A DNA stretch of 64,000 nucleotides from Candidatus Aenigmatarchaeota archaeon (GCA_016198685.1 JACQID010000008.1:1-64000); one strand, 5' to 3'; shown: positions 43,389 to 52,520, counted from the stretch's first letter. Notes: a model not told the origin generated them from the letters alone. Translations and numbers: made by a program.

Positions 43389-44453
43389 CTAATAGAACGT
43401 TTTCCATATTAAAATAGTTATCTTGTAAGGGTCTGAGCCGACAGCTCCGGGAAAATCGTACCGCATATAAGGCTGCCTTGAAGGCAGGTCTCTTTCTGAT
43501 ATAACATATCTTTCCCCGGATTCCCAGATTATCGCAGCCCTTAGCAGCTTGTTAATATCATCATTGCGTATTGTAACAGACCCGTCGTCATTTAAGATAA
43601 ACGCCTCACCGTCATAAGCTGCAAACCACAACGCTCTTCCGCCTGCTTCACGTCCTTTCACAAAAGAGACAGAACCCGAATTGATCACGCTCCCTTCCCC
43701 TGCGCTTATCTGGTTGGCGCCCGCAGAAGGATTGAAATTAAAGTTTTCAGAGCTTTGATATGCCGAAGAAGCTGTGAAATATTTCGCAATTTTGTAGGGA
43801 ATTTTCCGGATATCATCGCTTTGCGTGAATGTGCCCGGAGAACCCCCTGCGCTTCCTGTCCATTGAAGGCCGAAAACGTCAGTCAACGCAGGCCCTATAG
43901 TCTCGTCATTAAAATGCGCTTGCTGGATATCGGCGAGCAGCATAACGTTTCTGCCTTGGATGATCCAATTATCAAGTCTTTGTTGTTGGCCGGACAAGTC
44001 TGATGTGCGCAGAAATAGTATTATGTCCGCCGCTCTATCAACATTGCCTATGTCCGGGTCAGCACTCATGATTATTGAAATCACCCTTTCATTATAGGCG
44101 AAAAACGTTCCGATAAGGCCCAGCCGTGTTCTTATAATATCAGCCTCTGCGATTGTGCACACGCAATGTATCTTTATTTCAGGTGGTGGCGCTCCTGATA
44201 TCTCTGCAGAGTAATCGGTTGTAGACGGCATTATTCTATCCAGTGCAGTCTTGACAGCAGCAGGATCGCCAGAATAGAATGATTCATTTACCGTTCCGCC
44301 TATGTAAAGCGCGGAAACCGTATCCTGAACGAGGGTTCTAAGCGATGCAGAATTCCAGAACGAATAATCATACGTTGTAAAGAAATAGGTAAGTGATGTG
44401 AATAATATTATTGACGATATCAGCGCCTCCAGTATCCTTACAAACCCTTTCAT
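43389..44453 (-). CDS. Large pilin-like surface protein, 354 aa
   Basis: I do not recognise a specific family. The N-terminus MKGFVRILEALISSIILFTSLTYFF has the short charged start and hydrophobic helix of archaeal type IV pilin-like proteins, and the rest is a large extracellular domain. It is the last gene of the pilus-like locus, coupled by ATGA to the 172-aa gene upstream. It could be a tip protein or minor pilin. Confidence 0.65.
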   Translation of the reverse strand: MKGFVRILEALISSIILFTSLTYFFTTYDYSFWNSASLRTLVQDTVSALYIGGTVNESFYSGDPAAVKTALDRIMPSTTDYSAEISGAPPPEIKIHCVCTIAEADIIRTRLGLIGTFFAYNERVISIIMSADPDIGNVDRAADIILFLRTSDLSGQQQRLDNWIIQGRNVMLLADIQQAHFNDETIGPALTDVFGLQWTGSAGGSPGTFTQSDDIRKIPYKIAKYFTASSAYQSSENFNFNPSAGANQISAGEGSVINSGSVSFVKGREAGGRALWFAAYDGEAFILNDDGSVTIRNDDINKLLRAAIIWESGERYVISERDLPSRQPYMRYDFPGAVGSDPYKITILIWKTFY

Positions 44454-44971
44454 CAGCCTGCCACCGTAATGTCCAATGTTATTAGTTCTGGCGCCAGCGG
44501 AGACTTATCAAGCAGGGCCACCCTTCTTGCAGTGTATTCTGATACACCTGCAATTGCGGGCGGCGGGCAAAAGACTAGTACATTGCCTGACTGGTCCGTT
44601 ACCTGTATCCCCACTCCTCCGCCGGATGTGAGCATCGACGTAAGTTTGACGAAATTCGCGGCAACAGGCGGGTTGCAAAAGCTGTCAAGAGTGCTGAGTT
44701 TTTCCTCGGAAAGATAGAATCTTTTGCCTGAAGATAGTCCTATTGTTTCTACCGCTTCTGGATTGCTGGCCAGCAGAATTTCCCAGTTACGAGTGCCGCT
44801 TCCGTATATCAGCATATCTGATATTCTGTATGATTCAGCTATTATGTTATTGAAATCGCTTTCTTCTTCCAGGAAGGGTATGCGGGAATTTATCGTAAGC
44901 AATATGAATGATGCCGTGCCTATGAATATAGCTATGGCAAGTATGAATTCGATGTCCAACATTCCTTTCAT
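44453..44971 (-). CDS. Pilin-like protein, 172 aa
   Basis: The start MKGMLDIEFILAIAIFIGTA is a class-III-pilin-like N-terminal helix with Glu near position 8. A globular outer domain follows with two cysteines (SFCNPP, VFCPPP) that may pair. Located between the two TadC-like genes and the 354-aa gene, it probably belongs to the same surface structure. Confidence 0.65.
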   Translation of the reverse strand: MKGMLDIEFILAIAIFIGTASFILLTINSRIPFLEEESDFNNIIAESYRISDMLIYGSGTRNWEILLASNPEAVETIGLSSGKRFYLSEEKLSTLDSFCNPPVAANFVKLTSMLTSGGGVGIQVTDQSGNVLVFCPPPAIAGVSEYTARRVALLDKSPLAPELITLDITVAG

Positions 44972-44977
44972 GAGAGC

Positions 44978-45952
44978 TTACACCAGCCCGAGCCTGACTA
45001 CGATAAGGTAAATGAATACTCCAAATATGAACATGATCACGCTGTGCTTTACGCCGGCCGCAAGCGAGTCTGAGCCTATCTGGCCTGCTATGAGACCTGA
45101 GAATATGGCCTGTATTGCGACCATTACAAAAAACAGCGACTTATAGTATGATGAGGGTTCCTTTGGATCGCCAAAGCCGAAGGCAAGGGAAACTGAACCG
45201 AATGTCGTGCAACCAAAGCATGCCGGAACCGTAGAGCCTACGCATTTTTCGCAGGGGTTCTGTGTGGGAAGGAAAGATGAGTATGAACTCAGTCCTGTGT
45301 TAATGCTGGACGTAGTGCCAGGTGCAAGACGAGACTCAACAAGCGGTATAAGAAACTTGACAAGAGAGAGCGATATGCCAACGAATATGAAAAATATCGC
45401 ATATAGCATCATCACCTGCTGATTAAGAAGTGCGGCTTTCTCATCCGCGACATCTTTAAGCAATTCTATATTATTCGCCAAAGAGTCCATTATGTCTTCT
45501 ACTTTTTCGCCTGATTTATTCGCCTGCTCGATGACCATCATAGATCTTACTATCAAGGGGCTTCCACTGACTCTGTCCGTGAAGCTATCAAAGACCTTTT
45601 CTAATGGCACGTTCCAGCTGAGCTGAAGTGCCATCTTCTGCACATGGGGCGTTAACGAGCCATAATTGGATTTGGCCACAAGTCGTATGCTCTGCATTAT
45701 GCTAAGCCCTGCTCTTTGAGCTTCTGCAAGATCTCTAAGAAACACAGGGAATTCCTCTTCGTATATCTTGATCTTCTTGAACTCGAAAAAGCTGTATGCG
45801 GCATATGGAAGTATGAGGATGAGTATTCCGAGGAAAATGAGATTTGCAGAGAGTGCAAAATCCCTTCCGAATATCATCGAGAGTATCAGCATCAGGAGGA
45901 ATCCGGCTGCTGATGCGGCTATTAGCTTTTCCTTGTCACTGTATTTTTTCAT
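44978..45952 (-). CDS. TadC/GspF-family pilus assembly membrane protein (second copy)
   Basis: T2SF-type platform protein. Two N-terminal membrane helices (about residues 11-51) precede the T2SF helical domain (PVFLRDLAEAQRAGLSIMQS; SWNVPLEKVFDSFTDRVSG), followed by four C-terminal membrane helices. A loop with CEKCVGSTVPACFGC (two CxxC) sits between membrane segments and could bind metal or form disulphides. It pairs with the homologous gene at 45957, 4 bp upstream. Confidence 0.85.
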   Translation of the reverse strand: MKKYSDKEKLIAASAAGFLLMLILSMIFGRDFALSANLIFLGILILILPYAAYSFFEFKKIKIYEEEFPVFLRDLAEAQRAGLSIMQSIRLVAKSNYGSLTPHVQKMALQLSWNVPLEKVFDSFTDRVSGSPLIVRSMMVIEQANKSGEKVEDIMDSLANNIELLKDVADEKAALLNQQVMMLYAIFFIFVGISLSLVKFLIPLVESRLAPGTTSSINTGLSSYSSFLPTQNPCEKCVGSTVPACFGCTTFGSVSLAFGFGDPKEPSSYYKSLFFVMVAIQAIFSGLIAGQIGSDSLAAGVKHSVIMFIFGVFIYLIVVRLGLV

Positions 45953-45956
45953 TGCA

Positions 45957-46817
45957 TCAACTCAATGGAGATATTGACTTTATCAGTATCATGAATCCTG
46001 CTGAAAGGAGCGGCAGAAGCACAAAAACTATGAACGTTTGTATGAGCGCAGTCTCTGCGCCTCCGCTTATCGAGGCTATGATCGACGACAAAACTATGAA
46101 GAATATAGCGCCGACTATTATCAGCGTCAGGTATATTTCTACGAATAGCGACAAATCCTGTGAGTATTTTTTTATTTTTCGCCTGTAATCGGCCATGAGT
46201 TCATTGCCCTTGCCTTTCAGGTATACATTGACGTTTCCGCCCGAGCTGTAAATATTATTTATGCCCCATAGCAGTTCTTTGAATTCCTTGGACGGAGTCG
46301 TCTTGGCCCTCTTCTTTATTGCCGAATGAATAGGCATGCCCAGAATTTCCACGTCTCTGACTATGCTCTGTGAGTCCGTGGATATCTCTCCGTATTCCTT
46401 GAATTGGGAAAGCGTCTTGAAGAAGAATATCAAGGGCACGTCGGCACTCGATACCGAAGACATGTAGGAAACTGCAAACGGCAATGCCTTGTTTATCTTC
46501 ACTTCCCTGTTTTTTGCTATGGCTCCGGGATATGAATAGAAAAGAAAGAGGAGCGCCCCAGCTATGGAAAAAGAAAGGGTTATAGAAAGTAGTATGGCTA
46601 TCAAAGGTGCCATGCCCATTAGCCCGAATATAAAGGCAAATATGACTGTCTCCATGACAAAAGTCGTGAGAGTTACGAACGCGGCTATGGACAGCCATTC
46701 TTCCAGGGTATATTTGAGGTTGGCTTTTTGGAGATTTTCCTTGACATCGAGAAAGTATACGGAAAATCCCTTCACATAGGTTCCGAATATGCCATACGAT
46801 ATGCTTTCCAACTTCAT
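45957..46817 (-). CDS. TadC/GspF-family pilus assembly membrane protein (first copy)
   Basis: Membrane platform for pilus or archaellum assembly. Membrane helices lie at about residues 44-66 and 70-95, with a T2SF helical domain around residues 105-215 (ALPFAVSYMSSVSSADVPLI; GINNIYSSGGNVNVYLKGKG) and two C-terminal helices. The ATG overlaps the ATPase stop by a few bases. Archaea often encode the platform as two tandem half-copies, as here. Confidence 0.87.
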   Translation of the reverse strand: MKLESISYGIFGTYVKGFSVYFLDVKENLQKANLKYTLEEWLSIAAFVTLTTFVMETVIFAFIFGLMGMAPLIAILLSITLSFSIAGALLFLFYSYPGAIAKNREVKINKALPFAVSYMSSVSSADVPLIFFFKTLSQFKEYGEISTDSQSIVRDVEILGMPIHSAIKKRAKTTPSKEFKELLWGINNIYSSGGNVNVYLKGKGNELMADYRRKIKKYSQDLSLFVEIYLTLIIVGAIFFIVLSSIIASISGGAETALIQTFIVFVLLPLLSAGFMILIKSISPLS

Positions 46818-48619
46818 AAATCTCCCTCTATTTTCTCCATGAGGGATTCAGGCGAGGCATAGAATGAATCAAGAATGGCTCCGACTTTTCTAAAGTCTTC
46901 TATACCTTTCTTGAACATCCAGTTTATTACTTTTCCTCGTTTCTCCAGTTCTTCTTTCATACGGCTGTGTGATATGCCCATTGATTCGGCTACCTTCTTC
47001 AGAGCGACGCTCTTGTTTTTTGCAATATATCTGTCGTTCTTCGGGTCCCAAGCGAACACCTCATCCATAATAGGCGCCTTGGTCTTATCGTCGAATCCTA
47101 TGACCTCAACAAGAGAGCTTATCCTCCTGATGTATTTCCTGCCGCGCTTGAAGCGCTTAAGGAATATTATCACGTCCAAATTCTGCATAAGGTAAGGTGG
47201 CAATCCTATGGGTTCTGTCGTTAGCCTGTCTATGAGCTTGTTGAAATCCTCAGCGTGTATGGTTGAGAGGCCTGCATGGCCTACGGCCATCTGTTGGAAC
47301 AGCACATAGGCTTCCTTGCCTCTAACTTCACCTACGATGATATAGTCAGGTCTTTGCCTCAAGGACTCCTTCAGAAGTTCGAACATGTCGACTTGCGTTC
47401 TGTTCTCGGAAACCGAGACTCTCGACACTTCAGGCACCCAATGGGAATGCGGCAGCCTCAGTTCAGCGGTATCCTCAATGCTGACTATCTTCATCTGCGG
47501 CTTAATGAAAAGCGATAGGACATTAAGGAAAGATGTCTTGCCGGTTGCCGTCCCGCCTGAAACGAGAAAGCTTTTGCCGTATTCTATGAGCATCCAGCAA
47601 TATGCAAGTATAGCTGTATCCGACGTTCGGTATTTTATCAGGTCGACAGGCGTTAAAGGCTTTTCAGTAAACATTCTGATGGTAAAATTGCTCCCCCTTC
47701 TTGCGATGTCGCTGCCCAGAGTGGCCTGAACTCTCGATCCGTCAGGAAGCGTGCCGTCAAGAAGCGGGTGCGTTATAGATATGGTCTTCCCGCACCTTTC
47801 GCCCAGACGGTTTGCAAATGAATCCAGCTCCCTTGTATCGTCGAATTTGATGTTCGTTCTCACTGAGCCAAGACGCGAGTCTCTATGATACACGTAAATA
47901 TTAACGCTCTTGCCGTCGCACGATATGTCTTCTATATTTTTGTCCGCTAGCAGCGGCTCTATCTTGCCCATCCCAACGAAGTCGCGCATGACATAATATC
48001 TTAGTGCCGCCCTTTTCGAAGGATCGGTTCTGTGGCCGAAGTATCTTATTGCATTATCCACGAATTTGTCTATGTATCGTTCTATGCCCGCAGTGCGTAT
48101 TTCTGAGAAGTTTATGTCGACTTTTTCCTGTATGTAGTTCTTTATCTCTTCTATCATGGAAATATCTTGCGGGCTTATTTGCGGTTCAATAACCTCGTAA
48201 ACGAGTTCTTGCCCGCGTTTATCATAAAATATACGGACGCTGATTTCAACTCCAGGGGTTGAGAAACTCCGGAACTCCAACGGGTATTGTATGCTTATTG
48301 TCTCAAGGCCGCTCGTTTTTTCTGGCTCTGCGCTTTGTTCTTCTTCTGGCTCCTGTTCAGTATGTATAACAGGTATAGGCACGCCTTCCTCTATCATCTT
48401 AAGGAACGGTCCTGTAGGCATCCCTCTGGGAGTGTATTCGTCGTTTCCGGGTTGCTGCCACGGGAAGCCGAAAGGTTGCATCTGCCCGACAAACCCTCCG
48501 GTCATTGCAATATTATTTGCCGGCGTCGGTGTTTCTCGCTCACGAGGCTGGTCTTTTTTCAGCCCGACCTTGAGCTTTCGCCCGCCAAATCTTACATATA
48601 CAGAACGCGCTTCATCCAT
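46814..48619 (-). CDS. Type II/IV secretion ATPase (FlaI/VirB11/TadA family)
   Basis: Hexameric ATPase that drives pilus or archaellum assembly. A Pro/Gly/Glu-rich variable N-terminus of about 110 residues precedes the N-domain. The ATPase core has Walker A SGGTATGKTSFLN (about residue 357), an Asp box IVSIEDTAELRLPH, Walker B YIIVGEVRGKEA and a His box AVGHAGLSTIHAED. Length is 601 aa. It heads the assembly genes that follow. Confidence 0.93.
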   Translation of the reverse strand: MDEARSVYVRFGGRKLKVGLKKDQPRERETPTPANNIAMTGGFVGQMQPFGFPWQQPGNDEYTPRGMPTGPFLKMIEEGVPIPVIHTEQEPEEEQSAEPEKTSGLETISIQYPLEFRSFSTPGVEISVRIFYDKRGQELVYEVIEPQISPQDISMIEEIKNYIQEKVDINFSEIRTAGIERYIDKFVDNAIRYFGHRTDPSKRAALRYYVMRDFVGMGKIEPLLADKNIEDISCDGKSVNIYVYHRDSRLGSVRTNIKFDDTRELDSFANRLGERCGKTISITHPLLDGTLPDGSRVQATLGSDIARRGSNFTIRMFTEKPLTPVDLIKYRTSDTAILAYCWMLIEYGKSFLVSGGTATGKTSFLNVLSLFIKPQMKIVSIEDTAELRLPHSHWVPEVSRVSVSENRTQVDMFELLKESLRQRPDYIIVGEVRGKEAYVLFQQMAVGHAGLSTIHAEDFNKLIDRLTTEPIGLPPYLMQNLDVIIFLKRFKRGRKYIRRISSLVEVIGFDDKTKAPIMDEVFAWDPKNDRYIAKNKSVALKKVAESMGISHSRMKEELEKRGKVINWMFKKGIEDFRKVGAILDSFYASPESLMEKIEGDL

Positions 48620-48623
48620 GCTT

Positions 48624-49070
48624 TTAACCTGCCGAGAGCCTTAGACCGCTTCCTTCCTTGCGGATTTCCACAAATTCGGATCCGCTTGTAGCAAAGCCTG
48701 ATATAATATCAATGTCGCCGACTATATTAAAAATTTTTTCGCGTATTCCCTCGCCTGAGGAGCTTGTAAGATTCAGATAACAATTGCTGCTTGATAAACA
48801 GTTCCCGCCGGTTTCTGATTCGAGTCTTATGTAATAGCTGCTCTCAGATATAGTGGCAGGAACCCTGATGCGTATTGCGCCATTGGGGAGTTCCGATGCC
48901 TTGGCCATCGCAGATTTTACGCTGTTTGAAACCGATTCAAACTGGCTTCTTGCCGATGCGCCCTTTACCGTTTCTGAAACCCCGGAGAAGCTGATTATCA
49001 TATAGCTGGCAAGAAGGATGCCTATCGCGAAGAAAAGAACTTCCATTATTATCCTATACTGGCCTCGCAT
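48624..49070 (-). CDS. Pilin-like protein, 148 aa
   Basis: Start set at the ATG at 49070 (an in-frame TTG lies two codons earlier). The N-terminus RGQYRIIMEVLFFAIGILLA gives a basic start and long hydrophobic helix, and a beta-rich outer domain with Cys pair (GNCLSSSNCYL) follows. It lies 4 bp before the ATPase gene. Confidence 0.65.
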   Translation of the reverse strand: MRGQYRIIMEVLFFAIGILLASYMIISFSGVSETVKGASARSQFESVSNSVKSAMAKASELPNGAIRIRVPATISESSYYIRLESETGGNCLSSSNCYLNLTSSSGEGIREKIFNIVGDIDIISGFATSGSEFVEIRKEGSGLRLSAG

Positions 49071-49103
49071 AAGCAATAATCGGCAGGTACGGCTTAAAAG
49101 CTC

Positions 49104-49709
49104 TTATGCCTCTATGGACACGCTCACGAGCGACTTCTTTTCGTTTGTTCCAGTGTCACCGAGTTTTTCCAAGACTATAAAGCTGTCTCTATTGCCAAGC
49201 TGCGGCCCTGGACTCTGAAGATCTATTTTCCTGCTTTCGATTGTCTGGCCTATCCTAAGCTCGACCGGCACAAGCGTGTAAGCGACAGAATATCTCCTGC
49301 ATGATTGGTCTCCTTTTTCTATGCAGGTGCTGAGTACGCACAATGTCAGTGGTGAATTGTCCTGCCAGAAACCCTGGCTTATTCCGCAATCATTACGGCC
49401 TAGCGGTATTTCGGCCTCTGAATCGTAAAGAGTTCCGGATGTTATCATTCTCATTTCTATTTTTTCCGTTGCCGGATCGAAAGAGACATCCGAGTCCACA
49501 GTAACGGGTATTCTTACCCTACCTCCGTTGTTTGCCACTTCCTTGAGGCTGTTTTCAAGGTTGATCATGAAATTGCGGGAATTTTCAAGTGAAGAAGCGT
49601 CTCTTGTCTTGTCAAGAAGCGGAAGCCCTATTGCGGTGACTGCAGTGACTACGGCTATAAGGATGCCTGTAAGTAATACGGAAGAAACTATCTGTTCGAC
49701 TCCCTTCAT
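49104..49709 (-). CDS. Pilin-like protein, 201 aa
   Basis: The N-terminus MKGVEQIVSSVLLTGILIAV has a short charged start, Glu at position 5 and a hydrophobic helix like archaeal pilins. The outer domain carries four cysteines (NDCG, LCVL, STCIEK, QSCRR). It is the second gene of the pilus-like run, 1 bp after the coiled-coil gene. Confidence 0.65.
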   Translation of the reverse strand: MKGVEQIVSSVLLTGILIAVVTAVTAIGLPLLDKTRDASSLENSRNFMINLENSLKEVANNGGRVRIPVTVDSDVSFDPATEKIEMRMITSGTLYDSEAEIPLGRNDCGISQGFWQDNSPLTLCVLSTCIEKGDQSCRRYSVAYTLVPVELRIGQTIESRKIDLQSPGPQLGNRDSFIVLEKLGDTGTNEKKSLVSVSIEA

Positions 49710-49710
49710 T

Positions 49711-50106
49711 CTAGCGCCCTCTCTTGAATTTCATGTTGGGCATTGTAGTGAGAATCAGTGCGTTGAGTCTTTTCTCGAGCTTGGCAAGCTTTTCGTTCAC
49801 TTTTGCGGAGTTCTCGTCCGATTTCTTGCCCGACTCCTCTATGTCAGTTTCAGAAGCAATTTCGAGCTTCTGCATGAAGTCAGTGAGATTTTCATTGAGA
49901 GAATTAACGGATTCCATGAGCTTGGCAACACGGTCTACGAGGTCGGAATTAACCTTTATCATTTCATCGACAATGGTCTGGTTTGATTTTACGACTTCAA
50001 CCAGCGCCTTTGTAGATTCACCGCCTCCGGTGTTTTCCATTTGCTCTATTTTTTTCTCAAGTCTTCTTATCGGTCCTATAGGCACAAGTTCGTATTCCTC
50101 TTCCAT
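49711..50106 (-). CDS. Coiled-coil protein of the pilus-like locus, 131 aa
   Basis: I do not recognise the family. It has no membrane segment. Heptads run from about residue 12 to 115 (RRLEKKIEQMENTG; LVDRVAKLMESVNSLNENLT; LAKLEKRLNALI), with a basic end (KFKRGR). As the first gene of the run, it may be a cytoplasmic adaptor or a regulator, resembling in style archaellum FlaC-like proteins. A short promoter region precedes it. Confidence 0.6.
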   Translation of the reverse strand: MEEEYELVPIGPIRRLEKKIEQMENTGGGESTKALVEVVKSNQTIVDEMIKVNSDLVDRVAKLMESVNSLNENLTDFMQKLEIASETDIEESGKKSDENSAKVNEKLAKLEKRLNALILTTMPNMKFKRGR

Positions 50107-50227
50107 TTTATCACCGCAATTATAATTATGATATTCTCATAATTAATGGCTGATTGTATATAAAGATTAGTTGCCTTTCCCAATGCTCAATAGGAAAGGC
50201 TAGAAAAAGGAAAATCTAAAATCGGCG

Positions 50228-51853
50228 CTACTCGCCCATCTCGCCGCCCGGCATGGGAGGAGCCGAAGTGCCTGTGGACTTGGACGTTATCACGTCGTCT
50301 ATCCTCAGTATCATTTCCGCAGCTTCGGAAGCCGATGTAATGGCCTGAGTCTTTGTTTTTAACGGCTCTACAACGCCCATCTGCTTCATGTCAGCGACGC
50401 CCGCCTTGAACACGTCAACCCCCATCGTTTCCCCGCCTTTGTCGTGTTTTGTACGGAGGTCTACTAGAATGTCTATCGGGTCGCGGCCCGTGCTTTCAGC
50501 CAGTGTGCGAGGTATAATCTCAAGGGCTTCTGCGAAGGCATTTATTGCAAGCTGCTCTCGTCCGCCAACTGAATCAGCGTAAGTCTTCAGGCGCCTTGAA
50601 AGCTCGATTTCAGACGATCCGCCTCCGAAAACCACCTTTCCGTTTTCAAGGGCGGCTATGATGCCGAGAACTGCATCATCCATTCCCCTCTTGACTTCAT
50701 CAACGACATGCTCTGTGCTTCCGCGCGCAAGTATGGAAACTGCCTTCGGATCTTTGCACTCTCTTACAAAAATCATCTGGTCGCCGGCTATTTTTCTTTC
50801 CTCAACAAGCCCTGCGTAGCCAAGATCCGTCTTGGAAAGTTCGTCAACACTAGAGATTATCTTTGCGCCTGTAGCCTTGGCCAGCATTTCTATGTCGCTT
50901 TTTTTGACGCGTCTTGCAGCGGTTATGTTATTCTTGGCAAGATAATGCTGGGCTAAATCGTCTATGCCTTTCTGGCAAAAAGCGACGTTGGCGCCGCTGT
51001 CCACGACTTTCTTTACCATGCTCTTGAGCATTGCGCTTTCCTGTTCAAGGAAGGCCTGCAGCTGCTCAGGCGTATTTACGCGTATCTCTGTCGTCCTTTC
51101 TGTTTCCTTTACTTCCAAAGCGCAATCGAGCAGCGCTATCTTGGCGCCTTTTATGATTTTGGGCATTCCGGGATGAACTACCTCCTTGTCAATAACGAGG
51201 CCTTTTATCAATTCGGAATCCTCCACGCTCGCGCCATGCTTCTTTTCTATCTTGATATCATCCTTGTTTATCTTGACAGAACCGTCTTGCTTCTCAGCAA
51301 CGAGCTTCACCGCCTGTACTGCAAGTGCAGAAAGACTGTCTTTAGCTGTTTCGCCGCTCTTGCCTGTAATTGCAGTCGTGGCTATTTTCTTGAGAAGATC
51401 TTCGTCTTCAAGAGAAACCTTTGTAGCGAAGGAATTCAGTACTTCTATAGACTTGGATTTTGCCAGCCTGTAGCCTCTTACTATGACCGTGGGATGCACT
51501 TCCTGCTCCAGAAGGCCTTCGGCTTTCTTCAAAAGTTCGCCGGCTATAACAACCGCAGTTGTTGTGCCGTCACCAACCTCATTTTCCTGGGTCTTGGCAA
51601 CTTCGACTATCATTTTAGCCGCAGGATGCTCAACTTCCATCTCTTCAAGTATCGTGACGCCGTCATTGGTTATGGTTACATCGCCAATAGAATTGACCAG
51701 CATCTTGTCCATGCCTTTCGGTCCCAATGTCGTTCGGACGCTCTCTGCAACGGCCTTTGCGGCCGCTATATTCCTGCTTTGGGCATCCTTGCCTGTATTC
51801 CTGAGCGAGCCCTCAGGTAATATGAATATCGGCTGTCCTCCAAGCTGATTCAT
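50228..51853 (-). CDS. thsA: Thermosome subunit (group II chaperonin)
   Basis: ATP-driven folding chamber subunit. N-terminal [20 protein letters not shown], then [29 protein letters not shown], and the nucleotide motif [12 protein letters not shown] are all present, and an apical domain with built-in lid lies at about residues 215-370. The C-terminus ends with the repeat-like [10 protein letters not shown]. Length is 541 aa. AGGAGGTG precedes the ATG, and a perfect palindrome lies between the TATA box and the ribosome binding site. Confidence 0.97.
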   Translation of the reverse strand: MNQLGGQPIFILPEGSLRNTGKDAQSRNIAAAKAVAESVRTTLGPKGMDKMLVNSIGDVTITNDGVTILEEMEVEHPAAKMIVEVAKTQENEVGDGTTTAVVIAGELLKKAEGLLEQEVHPTVIVRGYRLAKSKSIEVLNSFATKVSLEDEDLLKKIATTAITGKSGETAKDSLSALAVQAVKLVAEKQDGSVKINKDDIKIEKKHGASVEDSELIKGLVIDKEVVHPGMPKIIKGAKIALLDCALEVKETERTTEIRVNTPEQLQAFLEQESAMLKSMVKKVVDSGANVAFCQKGIDDLAQHYLAKNNITAARRVKKSDIEMLAKATGAKIISSVDELSKTDLGYAGLVEERKIAGDQMIFVRECKDPKAVSILARGSTEHVVDEVKRGMDDAVLGIIAALENGKVVFGGGSSEIELSRRLKTYADSVGGREQLAINAFAEALEIIPRTLAESTGRDPIDILVDLRTKHDKGGETMGVDVFKAGVADMKQMGVVEPLKTKTQAITSASEAAEMILRIDDVITSKSTGTSAPPMPGGEMGE

Positions 51854-51874
51854 TATTCACGCACCTCCTGTATA

Positions 51875-51892
51875 GTAGGGCATTTGCCCTAC
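51875..51892. promoter_or_regulatory. Perfect palindrome in the thermosome promoter
   Basis: GTAGGGCA and TGCCCTAC flank 2 bp. The site is 22 bp before the thermosome ATG and about 20 bp downstream of TTTTTTAAATATTG on the minus strand, so it covers the predicted transcription start. It is likely an operator for a heat-shock-type repressor. Confidence 0.6.
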
Positions 51893-52058
51893 GATATAAT
51901 CTAGGCAATATTTAAAAAAGTGTACTTTAATGCTCCAAAGCGGCAGGAAGCGCAGAAAACGGCCTTTCAGTGGGCCAAACGCCGCTCTGTTTGCATGGAT
52001 TTAAGTTTTGCGAATTAAGTAGCAGTCAGGGGCCGGTAGCTCAGTCGGTAGAGCATCA

Positions 52059-52071
52059 AAGTGATGTGCAC
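52059..52071 (+). other. tRNA-Ile intron 1 (position 29/30), 13 nt
   Basis: A minimal BHB: outer pairs AGA/TCT, central helix GCAT/GTGC (one T-G), 5' bulge CA|A, 3' bulge AC|G, and a loop of only six bases (AGTGAT). It lies in the anticodon stem between positions 29 and 30. Confidence 0.65.
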
Positions 52072-52079
52072 GTCTTATA

Positions 52080-52108
52080 TGACGGCTGAGTATTATGCCA
52101 TCTAGGCA
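52080..52108 (+). other. tRNA-Ile intron 2 (position 37/38), 29 nt
   Basis: A canonical BHB: outer helix TCAGT/ACTGA (complete only after intron 1 is removed), central helix CTTA/TAGG, 5' bulge TA|T, 3' bulge CA|A and inner helix GACGGC/GCCATC with one mismatch. Confidence 0.75.
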
Positions 52109-52176
52109 AACTGAAGGTCGGGAGTTCGATTCTCCCCCGGCCCATTTCTTTCCTATTCATGTTTTCATCACGGATG

Positions 52177-52323
52177 CTAATTTTGATTTTGGTGATATTG
52201 GACGATTGCAATCGGCGTGCTGCCGATAAAAACGTTTTCAGTTGTTCTGATTATATATTGCTCTTTCGTCGGTTTGTAATTAACTGATTGTTCATGTGCG
52301 AGGATAGTTTCAGGCGTGTCCAT
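52177..52323 (-). CDS. Possible small protein, 48 aa
   Basis: An uninterrupted frame from ATG 52323 to TAG 52177 gives MDTPETILAHEQSVNYKPTK, continuing YIIRTTENVFIGSTPIAIVQ and a Gln/Asn-rich end. An AT-rich TATA candidate (CAATTTTATTTG) lies about 28 bp upstream. It is the only candidate gene in the about 300 bp between tRNA-Ile and the Lys-rich peptide. No family is recognised. Confidence 0.4.
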   Translation of the reverse strand: MDTPETILAHEQSVNYKPTKEQYIIRTTENVFIGSTPIAIVQYHQNQN

Positions 52324-52448
52324 GTATCATCAAATAAAATTGAATGCATGCGCAAATTCGGTAAGTAAAGTTTATTTTACGATGTCTATGACCGCAACTT
52401 ATATATATGGGCCGTTGTCATAGCATTATTATAAATAATAGGTGAAAA

Positions 52449-52520
52449 ATGATGGCAGCTAAAAAGAAGAAAGCCGTGAAAAGAACAACAAAGAAAACGG
52501 CCAAGAAGAAAAAACGATAA
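52449..52520 (+). CDS. Lysine-rich basic microprotein, 23 aa
   Basis: Thirteen of 23 residues are Lys or Arg with Ala and Thr between (AAKKKKAV, TTKKTAKKKK), like a free histone H1-type tail. It has a strong promoter (ACTTATATATATGGG, about 45 bp upstream), an AGGTGA ribosome binding site and a following T-rich terminator, so the short length looks deliberate. It probably binds nucleic acid, which is an inference. Confidence 0.65.
   Translation: MMAAKKKKAVKRTTKKTAKKKKR

Larger units (their letters stand above)
52030..52144 (+). tRNA. tRNA-Ile(UAU) with two introns
   Basis: The acceptor GGGCCGG/CCGGCCC, D-arm GCTC/GAGC and T arm GGGAG-TTCGATT-CTCCC are intact, but the anticodon arm only forms after two excisions. 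Removing 52059-52071 and 52080-52108 gives TCAGT-CTTATAA-ACTGA: a perfect stem with loop CTTATAA and anticodon TAT. No encoded CCA. A TATA-like ATTTAAG lies near 52000. Confidence 0.85.
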
